From: Chloroflexota bacterium | GTDB taxonomy: Bacteria > Chloroflexota > Anaerolineae > Anaerolineales > Villigracilaceae | Direction: 5' to 3' | Assembly: GCA_021796315.1 (NCBI GenBank) | Contig: JAJYOH010000437.1 | Coordinates: forward strand, 1-5,387 | DNA length: 5,387 bases | Shown: positions 1 through 5,387 of the stretch, one piece after another | Layout: each line of letters begins with the position of its first letter | Position numbering within the stretch: position 1 is the stretch's first letter | The notes under the pieces: model-generated | Database searches by the model: none | Seen by the model: the letters and a program-made list of their open reading frames with translations, nothing else | What the model was told of the DNA's origin: nothing | Translations under genes and position numbers: made by a program

Positions 1-1297
1 AACCGGTTTGTTCATAGCCATCGCCATCCAGGTCTTCGATGACTGCGCCGTCATGGGCGCGGATAATAAACCCACTGGCAACGGCAGTCTCCCATTGGCC
101 GCTGACCGCGCAGCCCGCGCCATCCAGCGGTGCGAAATCGAGCGCAGCCCAGGCCGAACCGGAATCCCAACCGGCGTGCGGGCCGCCGGTGAAAGCCCAC
201 GCCACGCCAGGTTCAAAAGGCAACTGCATCAGCGGCTGAGTCAGCCCGGATGGGATCAATGGCTCGACCGCCATGTCGAATGGATTGCCGAACAAAAAGA
301 AATAAGTTTTGAAAAGACCGAAAGCGATCACGTCGTTATCCCACGCGGCGCGATCGTCGAGCTTTGAAAAAAGATTTTGCATGCCCGCTGTCCCGGCGTT
401 GATGGAAGGATCGGCCGGCGCCACGCTTCCATCGGCCAGCACCCACGTGCTGACAGCGTTGACACGCCACAGATAAAATCCGCGATTGAGTTCATTGGCC
501 GCCCACGCCAACTGATGATATAGGCCCTGATGATTTTGTTCGACGAAACCCAACGGATAATCAATCGAGCCCGGGGCCGGATCGGCGTTTGTAACCCAGT
601 TGCTGCGGTGTTCAAGCAATGCCAGTAACAAACGTGGATTAACTGAATAATCCTGTGAAACGCGCGCGATAACTTGTGCGCCGGTCAAAGTCTCATTGCC
701 GACATCCTGTGTGTAGGCCGCAAGATAACCGTTTTGATTTTTGACGAAAGCATCAACATCGAATTGCGCGCTGGCCGGACCATAGACCAATTCCGAATCA
801 GGAATGATCTTGAAGGATGGGCCGGGCGTGCCTGGCTCGGGCGCCGGGATGGTGAGCGTCTGCCCGATGGCGAGTGTGTTCGCATCGGTCATCTTATTTG
901 CCTGCATCAACGCATCCACACTGACCCCGTACTGCTGGGCAATGGACCCCAGCGTGTCGCCAGCCTGAACGGCATATTCATTTGCATTGACGCGCGGCGT
1001 TGGCAGTTTTCTGAGCGTGTCCGGCGTGGGCGTGGTCAAAGGCAGATTGGGATCGTGGGTTGGAATGACGACTGAAAGAGGCGCTTTGGTCGGTGTCGGT
1101 CCGGGAGTCCGCGTGGGCGCCGGCGAGGATGTTGTATTTTGCCCGGTTGCGAGCGATGTCCCGGCGAGCGGAACAAATGGATCATAAGTGGGGGATGGAG
1201 TCGCATTGGATGCGGCGGTTGAGCAGGCCGAAAGGCAAAGCGAAAAAAGAATCATGCAAAAGATGGCGCGTGAAATATGGGTTGAACTGCGAAACAT
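1..1297 (-). CDS. LysM-domain lipoprotein, probable M23-type peptidoglycan hydrolase (C-terminus beyond the window)
   Basis: An open frame of 432 codons runs from ATG at 1297 to the window edge without a stop, so the 3' end is missing. Residues 1-25 form a lipoprotein signal: a hydrophobic stretch, then lipobox L-S-A-C with Cys25 as the lipidated residue. Residues 26-105 are a Pro/Thr/Ser-rich extracytoplasmic linker. Residues 107-151 are a LysM domain (YAVQAGDTLGSIAQQYGVS, then a TLAIGQTLTIP end) that would bind peptidoglycan. Residues about 205-345 are helical and carry NPRLLLALLEHRSNW, which resembles the helix bearing the catalytic Glu of lytic transglycosylases (Glu229 here); this is only a suggestion. 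Residues about 365-432 begin a metallopeptidase-like domain: FTGGPHAGW followed by WAALDFAP gives His374 and Asp387, 13 apart, as for the first two zinc ligands of LasA-type M23 enzymes. The expected HxH would lie beyond the edge. DLDGDGYE at 422-428 resembles a calcium loop. Role inferred: cell-envelope remodelling. No link to formate metabolism is visible. Confidence 0.88.
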   Translation of the reverse strand, partial: MFRSSTHISRAIFCMILFSLCLSACSTAASNATPSPTYDPFVPLAGTSLATGQNTTSSPAPTRTPGPTPTKAPLSVVIPTHDPNLPLTTPTPDTLRKLPTPRVNANEYAVQAGDTLGSIAQQYGVSVDALMQANKMTDANTLAIGQTLTIPAPEPGTPGPSFKIIPDSELVYGPASAQFDVDAFVKNQNGYLAAYTQDVGNETLTGAQVIARVSQDYSVNPRLLLALLEHRSNWVTNADPAPGSIDYPLGFVEQNHQGLYHQLAWAANELNRGFYLWRVNAVSTWVLADGSVAPADPSINAGTAGMQNLFSKLDDRAAWDNDVIAFGLFKTYFFLFGNPFDMAVEPLIPSGLTQPLMQLPFEPGVAWAFTGGPHAGWDSGSAWAALDFAPLDGAGCAVSGQWETAVASGFIIRAHDGAVIEDLDGDGYEQTG

Positions 1298-1304
1298 GCG
1301 AGTG

Positions 1305-1313
1305 ATTTTACCA
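1305..1313 (-). promoter_or_regulatory. Extended -10-like box, possible leaderless start of the lipoprotein gene
   Basis: The minus strand reads TGG-TAAAAT, matching an extended -10 (TGnTAtAAT) at five of six hexamer positions. Only seven bases separate it from the ATG at 1297, so transcription would begin at or next to the start codon. No Shine-Dalgarno sequence precedes this ATG, which fits a leaderless mRNA. The hexamer at -35 spacing (GCGATA) is poor, so the call rests on the -10 alone. Confidence 0.4.
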
Positions 1314-1356
1314 AATAGTCTGGGATGTATCGCGTGGCTGTTGCATGATAAATATA

Positions 1357-1391
1357 AAGTCTTGCAAATCATTGGATGATTTGCAAGACTT
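1357..1391 (-). terminator. Perfect 16-bp hairpin, probable terminator of the CBS gene
   Basis: AAGTCTTGCAAATCA at 1357-1371 and its exact reverse complement at 1377-1391 flank TTGGA; the outer T and A of that loop also pair, giving 16 bp around a 3-nt loop. The hairpin starts 25 bases after the CBS stop codon. Read on the minus strand the stem is followed by TATATTTAT, a fairly U-rich tail without a pure U run. It separates the fdh/CBS transcript from the lipoprotein gene. The stem is A/T-rich, so termination may be partial; the other strand lacks a good U tail. Confidence 0.65.
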
Positions 1392-1416
1392 GTTTGATCT
1401 GAAATTTATTCTGCTG

Positions 1417-1863
1417 TTAACTCACAAAGCCAGATGCCAGGATGTAGTTCTCCAACCCTTTGATCTCGCTCTCTCGATCTGAGACCGCCGAGTGCATTAC
1501 ATCGGTCATCGAGACCAGGCCCACTAATTGTTCATTTTCGACGACAGGCAGGTGGCTGATGCGGTATTTCTTCATCAACGCCATGCACTGTTCAACAGAC
1601 GTGTCCATCGTCACAGTGTACATACTACCTGTCATCACTTCCTTGACCGGCGTTTCTTTTGCGACGCGCCCCATGATTTCACCTTTTCGGGCGTAATCGC
1701 TTTCGGTAAAGATGCCAACGATCTTGTCTTTTTCAGTGACCAGCACTGAGCCGATATTCGCTTCGGCCATGATCTGCAAAGCGCGTAAGACCGTTTCATC
1801 AGCCGCGATGGAATAATTGGTTTCATCCTTTTTGGCATCGATCAATTGTTTGACGGTTGCCAT
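1417..1863 (-). CDS. Tandem CBS-domain protein (148 aa)
   Basis: A stand-alone CBS pair (Bateman module) with no attached enzyme or transporter domain. CBS1 spans about residues 8-66 and CBS2 about 75-130. Each ends in the motif typical of nucleotide-binding CBS domains: GIFTESDYARK (Asp56) and GLVSMTDVM (Asp121). RISHLPVVE at 101-109 is the usual CBS core strand. There is no signal peptide or membrane segment, so it is cytoplasmic. Such proteins usually bind AMP, ATP or related adenine nucleotides, sometimes NAD or SAM, and act as energy sensors; the ligand here cannot be told from the sequence. ATG at 1863 is chosen because AGGAG lies 8 bases upstream. The gene lies 57 bases after the fdhF stop on the same strand, with its own plausible promoter and a hairpin after it, so it could be co-transcribed with fdh, transcribed alone, or both. 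A role in tuning formate dehydrogenase is conjecture from position. Confidence 0.93.
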   Translation of the reverse strand: MATVKQLIDAKKDETNYSIAADETVLRALQIMAEANIGSVLVTEKDKIVGIFTESDYARKGEIMGRVAKETPVKEVMTGSMYTVTMDTSVEQCMALMKKYRISHLPVVENEQLVGLVSMTDVMHSAVSDRESEIKGLENYILASGFVS

Positions 1864-1871
1864 CTTCCTGT

Positions 1872-1876
1872 CTCCT
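1872..1876 (-). promoter_or_regulatory. Shine-Dalgarno of the CBS gene
   Basis: AGGAG (within GAGAGGAG) lies 8 bases before the ATG at 1863, a near-optimal distance, and fixes that start. Confidence 0.75.
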
Positions 1877-1900
1877 CTCGTGGTGAAATTTGTTGTAATC

Positions 1901-1929
1901 AGTATAGCAAATTCAAGCTATTAAACCAA
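1901..1929 (-). promoter_or_regulatory. Putative sigma-70-type promoter for the CBS gene
   Basis: The minus strand shows TTGGTT (1924-1929), a 17-bp spacer, then TATACT (1901-1906), a five-of-six match to the -10 consensus. The -35 box overlaps the last codons of fdhF and the rest lies in the 57-bp gap before the CBS gene, giving a leader of about 30 nt that contains the AGGAG site. The -35 match is weak, so this is a motif call only. Confidence 0.45.
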
Positions 1930-4746
1930 CTCCACTTTGACTGCCGCGATCTTGTACTCCGGGATTTTTGAAACCGGGTCGAGCGCGGCGATGGTCAATT
2001 CATTAGCCGAGGCTTCAGGGAAGTGAAAGTTTGCATAAACCATGCCGGGCGGCACGCGGTCTGTGACCCAGGCCTCGGCTTCAATGCTTCCGCGGCGCGA
2101 AGTGACGCGCACGATCTGCTTTCCATTCAACCCTAATTTTTCAGCATCGAATGGATTCATCTCGATCAGCGCTTCGCCGTAGACTTGCATCAAGCCTTTT
2201 GCGCGGCGAGTCATTTGTCCGCCGTGCCAGTGATACAACACGCGGCCCGTGCTCAACACCATCGGGTAATCATCGGTCGGTTCTTCGGCGGGCGGCACAT
2301 GGTCGATCGGCGCGAATTTCCCTTTGCCGCGTGTGAATTGTTTTGTGTGTAACACCAGCGTGCCGGGATGGTCGAGAGTCGGGCAGGGCCATTGCAGGCG
2401 TTCGCCCGCTTCGAGCCGCGCGTGCGTGATGCCGCCGTAGGATGGAGTCAACGCGTTGATCTCGGACATGATGGCGGATGTGTCGCGATAGTCCCAGCTT
2501 GAGAAAGGCGCTTCGGTCTGGACCCGCTTGGGGGTCGCGTTTAAGATGCGTTTCGCAATCCCGGAAGTGATCCACCAATCCGGACGCGAATCCCCGAGCG
2601 GTTCAATCGCCTGCCGGACCATCTGCACGCGTCGTTCAGTATTTGTAAAAGTGCCGGTCTTCTCCGCAAATGAAACGCCGGGCAGAAGCACGTCGGCGTA
2701 CGCGGATGTTTCGGATGGGAAGATTTCCTGCAAGGCGAGGAAGTCAACCGCCTCGAGACATTTGCGAACGTGGTTTGTATCGGGGTCGGACATGACCGGG
2801 TCTTCGCCGAGAATGTAGAGCGCGTGGGTCTTGCCTTCGAGAATGCCGGGAATCATTTCAGTGGCGGTCATGCCGACCTTTGAAGAAAGATGAAAGATGA
2901 AGGAATCTTCGTTGCCATCTTCTTTGTTCTTTCCTCTTTCATAAGTTCCCCATGCCTTTGCAAATTTCTCGATCATCTCCGGCGAAGTAACCGGCTGGTA
3001 CGCGGGAAACACATTCGGCAGTCCGCCCATGTCGCACGCGCCCTGCACATTATTTTGTCCGCGCAGCGGGTTGACTCCGCCGCCGGGTATGCCCATGTTG
3101 CCGAGCAGCATTTGGAAGTTGGCGAGGTCCATCACATTGCGCACGCCGGAGATGTGTTGTGTGATGCCCATTGCCCAAATCACCGCGCTGGGTTTGTTGG
3201 CGGCGATGATCTGCGCGGCTTCATAAAGTTGTTCGAGCGGCACGCCTGTGATCTCACTGGCTTTTGCCGGCGGATATTGCATCACGGCAGCTTTGAATTC
3301 ATCGAAGCCTTCCGTTCTTTCCGCGATGAACTTTTTATTCTCCCAGCCTTTTTCAAGGATGATGTACATCAGGCCGTTGATGAGGGCGATATCCGTGCCG
3401 GGGTTGTGACGCAGATGCAGCGTGGCAAATTCGGTGATGTCGATTTTGCGCGGGTCAGCCACGACTAATTTCGCGCCGCGGAATTTGACTGCGCGCCGCA
3501 GCATTGTTCCGAAGACGGGATGCTGCTCGGTCGTGTTTGATCCGATGATGAAGAATGCTTTTGCTTGTTGAGCGACATCGTCCATTGAATTGGACATCGC
3601 GCCCGAGCCGAAGGAGGCGGCCAGACCGGTCACCGTGCTGGAGTGTCAGAGACGGGCGCAGTGGTCAATGTTGTTCGTGCCGATGACCTGCCGCGCCAGT
3701 TTGTTCATCAAATAATTTTCTTCGTTCAGGCATTTGGCTGAAGTGAGAATGCCGATGCTGTCCGCGCCATGAGTATCACGCGCTTCGCTTAATTTCTTGG
3801 CGGTGATGTTGAGCGCGGTATCCCAATCAACTTCGACCCAGTCCCAATTTGAGCCGCTTCTTTCTTCTTTCTTCTTTCCTTCTAACAAATATCTTCTGAC
3901 CTTCGGTTTCAATAATCTATCCGGATGATGAATGTAATCGTAACCATAACGTCCCTTCACGCACAACGCCATTCCATTGACCTGCGCATTCGGGTTGGAT
4001 GAGACACCGATGACTTTATTGTTCTTCACCAGCAGATCAAACTGACAACCCACCCCGCAATACGAACACGTAGTGGTGACTTTAGTCACCTGATGCGCGC
4101 GTGCCGTTCCATAATTTAATTTGTTCGAGAGCGCACCGGTCGGACAATACGCGACGCACTGTCCGCAGGATTCGCAGCGCGCTTCCAGCATGGGCACATC
4201 CGCGCCGGCGACGATCTTCTCGTCGAAGCCGCGCTTGGACACACCCCACACTTCGCGCACCTGGATCTCTGCACAGGCCGACACACAGCGGCGGCACAAA
4301 ATGCAGCGATTCATGTCCACACGAATAAATGGATTCGGATCGCTGTCTGCGGGATAGCGCGTGCCTTTGCTTCCCCAGGCTGGCGCCTGTGCCTGATATT
4401 CATAAGCAAGATCTTGTAGCTCACATTCGCCGCTGACGTCACAGGTAATGCAATCCTGCGGATGATTGGCAAGCATCAACTCCAAAGTTAACCTACGATC
4501 ATGTAAAACTTTTTCGCTGTGAGTCTGAATCTCCATGCCTTCCCAAACCGGGGTGACGCAGGCGGCCTGCAGGAATCTTCCGCCTTTGACCTCGACCACG
4601 CACATGCGGCAGTTGCCGGTGGGGGACAAATCTTTGTGGTAGCACAACGTTGGAATCTCAACACCATGTTCCTTCGCAATTTGCAAAATGGTTCGACCTT
4701 CTTTGGCTTGAATGAATTGTCCGTTGATGGTGATGTTAACTGACAT
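1921..4746 (-). CDS. fdhF: Selenocysteine-containing formate dehydrogenase, alpha (catalytic) subunit, with NuoG-like N-terminus
   Basis: One 941-aa gene read through an in-frame UGA (codon 367). It oxidises formate to CO2, or reduces CO2, at a Mo/W-bisPGD centre. Numbered from ATG 4746: [2Fe-2S] ferredoxin domain with Cys35, 46, 49, 63; NuoG-type site His95, Cys99, 102, 108; two [4Fe-4S] sites, Cys148/151/154/158 and Cys191/194/197/201; FDH [4Fe-4S] motif Cys227/230/234/262 with the electron-relay Lys264 (CVKG). Sec367 and His368 match Sec140-His141 of E. coli FdhH, and Arg562 in NPLRGQNNVQGACDMG matches its Arg333. The molybdopterin dinucleotide-binding domain occupies about 825-941. There is no Tat signal, so it is cytoplasmic. 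An in-frame TTG at 4758 also exists, but GAGG six bases before ATG 4746 favours the ATG. nuoF lies just upstream, so electrons probably pass to NAD. Loops at 286-305 and 601-623 are longer than in E. coli FdhH and are encoded by heptad repeats. Translated without Sec insertion, it stops at 366 aa with no active site. Confidence 0.95.
2884..2941. repeat. Inverted array of 7-bp repeats inside fdhF
   Basis: Three heptads of form NGAAAGA (AGAAAGA, TGAAAGA, TGAAGGA at 2884-2904), a 16-base centre, then three of form TCTTTCN (TCTTTGT, TCTTTCC, TCTTTCA at 2921-2941). The halves are imperfect reverse complements, so the mRNA can fold into a hairpin. The block encodes residues about 602-621, a charged stretch (TYERGKNKEDGNED) between KAWG and GMTATEM that is about 18 residues longer than the corresponding loop of E. 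coli FdhH as I recall it. Confidence 0.7.
3616..3634 (-). promoter_or_regulatory. Bacterial SECIS-like hairpin
   Basis: In the mRNA, GGUGACC (3634-3628) pairs with GGCCGCC (3622-3616) around the loop GGUCU (3627-3623): six pairs including one G-U, plus one A-C mismatch. The loop starts 18 nt after the UGA, the same as in E. coli fdhF, where the GGTCTG codons for Gly-Leu occupy the same place. SelB recognises such an apical GGUCU loop and delivers Sec-tRNA. The hairpin lies within coding sequence, as bacterial SECIS elements do. Confidence 0.85.
3646..3648 (-). other. In-frame UGA selenocysteine codon (Sec367 of fdhF)
   Basis: UGA sits between NNIDHCARL and HSSTVTGLAAS. Both flanks match the active site of formate dehydrogenases without any frame change, and the residue here is Sec or Cys throughout the family. 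The true stop is TAA at 1921-1923. The window has no case of UGA used as an ordinary stop or as Trp. Confidence 0.95.
3859..3879. repeat. Three tandem TCTTTCN heptads inside fdhF
   Basis: TCTTTCT, TCTTTCT and TCTTTCC follow one another on the plus strand. Twenty-one bases keep the frame, giving residues 290-296 (GKKKEER) in a hydrophilic loop between the FDH iron-sulfur motif and the VDWDTAL segment. The loop is about 12 residues longer than in E. coli FdhH as I recall it. The same heptad occurs at 2921-2941. Confidence 0.7.
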
Positions 4747-4752
4747 GATATA

Positions 4753-4756
4753 CCTC
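4753..4756 (-). promoter_or_regulatory. Shine-Dalgarno GAGG that decides the fdhF start
   Basis: The minus strand reads TTGAGGTATATCATG. GAGG stands six bases before ATG 4746. The alternative TTG at 4758 overlaps this site and has no comparable upstream sequence, so the ATG is preferred and the protein begins MSVNITING. Confidence 0.7.
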
Positions 4757-4763
4757 AAGTGTC

Positions 4764-4828
4764 GTGATGCGTAATTCGTGATACATGATCCGTAAATTGC
4801 GCATTACGAATTACGGATTACGATTCTG
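4764..4828. repeat. Inverted array of degenerate heptads in the nuoF-fdhF spacer
   Basis: Read on the plus strand in consecutive sevens: GTGATGC, GTAATTC, GTGATAC, ATGATCC, GTAAATT, then GC, then GCATTAC, GAATTAC, GGATTAC, GATTCTG. The left half follows GTAATNC and the right half its reverse complement GNATTAC. Exact inverted arms include CGTAATTCGT (4770-4779) with 4806-4815, and ATCCGTAA (4788-4795) with 4811-4818, so alternative hairpins are possible. The array overlaps the end of nuoF, supplies its TAA stop (4818-4820), and ends 8 bases before the fdhF Shine-Dalgarno. In mRNA it could affect processing or the ratio of the two subunits. Confidence 0.8.
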
Positions 4829-5387
4829 TTTTTTCAAACTCCGCGCCGAAATGTTCCAGGGCGGATTTCATCGGAATCGGAACTGACTGGCCTAATCCGC
4901 AAAATGATGAGTCTTGCATCAGCGCGGCAAGCGTCTTGAGTTCGTGGATGTCGCTTTTTATGCCTTTGCCTTTTGCCATGCGATCTAAAATTTCAAGCGA
5001 GCGCCACGTCCCAACGCGGCATGGTGTGCATTTCCCGCAACTCTCCGCCGCAAAGAAATGCAGCAGTTCGCGCAGGAACGCAACCGGCGAAACGGATTGA
5101 TCGCAAATCAAGAATGCGCCCGCGCCCAGCGAGATTCCTTTTTGCGATGAAGCAAAATCGATCGGAACATCCAGCAGGCTTTCATCCACGATCGTGCCGG
5201 CTGCGCCGCCGCACAACGCAAATTGAAATCTCGAACCATCCTGCATCCCGCCGCCGAAATCATCGATGACCTGGCGCAGCGTCAAGCCAAACGGCGCTTC
5301 GAACAAGCCGGGGTTTTTCACGCGGCCAAGGATCATGTACATTTTTGTGCCGGGCGTCGAATAAGACGAAAGCGATTTCCACCAGTC
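4818..5387 (-). CDS. nuoF: NuoF-like NADH/FMN-flavoprotein subunit of the formate dehydrogenase complex (N-terminus beyond the window)
   Basis: The last 189 codons of a NuoF/HndC/FdsB-type subunit; the frame is open to the window edge, and an internal ATG at 5342 is not the start because the upstream codons (DWWKSLSSYSTPGTK) are typical NuoF sequence. Visible parts, numbered from the first codon in the window: the end of the FMN domain (STPGTKMYMILGRV, about 10-23); a soluble-ligand-binding (SLBB) fold with PGLFEAPFG and a GGG turn (about 26-47); and the C-terminal [4Fe-4S] domain with ESCGKCTPCRVG (Cys117, 120, 123) and the fourth ligand Cys163 in SFCGLGQSVP. The Rossmann-like NADH/FMN half is missing. 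The protein ends soon after the cluster domain, without the extra C-terminal ferredoxin domain of many bifurcating hydrogenase subunits. It would pass electrons between NAD(H) and the iron-sulfur chain of the fdhF product, which starts 71 bases downstream. A NuoE-type subunit is expected upstream. Confidence 0.93.
   Translation of the reverse strand, partial: DWWKSLSSYSTPGTKMYMILGRVKNPGLFEAPFGLTLRQVIDDFGGGMQDGSRFQFALCGGAAGTIVDESLLDVPIDFASSQKGISLGAGAFLICDQSVSPVAFLRELLHFFAAESCGKCTPCRVGTWRSLEILDRMAKGKGIKSDIHELKTLAALMQDSSFCGLGQSVPIPMKSALEHFGAEFEKTES

Noticed and set aside
8..1075. Plus-strand ORFs at 8-367 and 674-1075
   Set aside because: Both lie opposite the continuous minus-strand lipoprotein frame with clear LysM and M23-like motifs; neither has domain-like sequence.
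1357..1391. Operator or insertion-sequence end for the perfect inverted repeat
   Set aside because: The 3-5 nt loop, position just after a stop codon and U-rich flank on the minus strand fit a transcript hairpin better; no transposase or target duplication is seen.
2890..3468. 192-aa plus-strand ORF opposite fdhF
   Set aside because: It is antisense to well-conserved FDH codons, has no recognisable domain, and its hydrophobic start is the reverse of the heptad insertion.
1921..3633. Separate 570-aa gene starting at GTG 3633
   Set aside because: It would start five residues after the active site and lack the [4Fe-4S] motif and the Sec/Cys residue; GTG 3633 is an internal Val codon.
3646..3648. 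Nonsense mutation or frameshift splitting fdhF into a pseudogene
   Set aside because: The frame is unchanged on both sides, all cofactor residues are intact, the UGA is at the family's Sec position, and a SECIS-like hairpin follows.
4747..4758. TTG start at 4758 for the formate dehydrogenase
   Set aside because: It overlaps the GAGG Shine-Dalgarno of the ATG at 4746 and adds only four residues (MRYI) with no family counterpart.
4764..4828. CRISPR-like or rho-independent terminator reading of the nuoF-fdhF spacer
   Set aside because: The units are 7 bp and contiguous with no spacers, and no U-rich tail follows on the minus strand.

Overview
The window (about 50% GC by eye) carries four protein genes, all on the minus strand; two of them run off the window edges. 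Read in the direction of transcription (high to low coordinates) they are: the C-terminal end of a NuoF-type NADH/FMN-flavoprotein subunit (5387-4818); a complete 941-codon formate dehydrogenase alpha subunit with a NuoG-like iron-sulfur N-terminus (4746-1921); a small two-CBS-domain protein (1863-1417); and the first 432 codons of a LysM-containing lipoprotein that looks like an M23-type peptidoglycan hydrolase (1297-1).

The central point is that the formate dehydrogenase is one selenoprotein gene, not two ORFs. An in-frame UGA at 3646-3648 lies exactly where the E. coli FdhH selenocysteine sits (ARL-U-HSSTV against ARV-U-HGPSV). It is followed at once by a bacterial SECIS-like hairpin with a GGUCU apical loop, 18 nt after the UGA; from memory this is the same spacing as in E. 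coli fdhF. The organism must therefore use selenocysteine (selA/selB/selC/selD should be elsewhere in the genome). With the NuoF partner upstream, the enzyme is most likely a cytoplasmic NAD(H)-linked, possibly ferredoxin-bifurcating, Mo/W-bisPGD formate dehydrogenase/CO2 reductase.

A second theme is 7-nt periodic repeats. The nuoF-fdhF spacer is an inverted array of degenerate heptads (GTAATNC on one side, GNATTAC on the other), and it even supplies the nuoF stop codon. Two hydrophilic loops of the formate dehydrogenase, both longer than in E. coli FdhH as I recall that sequence, are encoded by heptads of another type (TCTTTCN / NGAAAGA on the plus strand), one as a three-copy tandem and one as an inverted array.

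The CBS gene has its own plausible promoter and RBS and ends in a strong hairpin, so it may be transcribed separately from the fdh operon as well as by readthrough. The lipoprotein gene begins after that hairpin, has no Shine-Dalgarno sequence, and has an extended -10-like box seven bases before its ATG, suggesting a leaderless mRNA.

Taxonomy is inference only. An anaerobe with a selenocysteine FDH/NuoF pair and an exported Pro/Thr-rich LysM-M23 lipoprotein, together with heptad-rich repeats, fits Anaerolineae-like Chloroflexota best. No tRNA, rRNA, CRISPR array or insertion sequence was seen.
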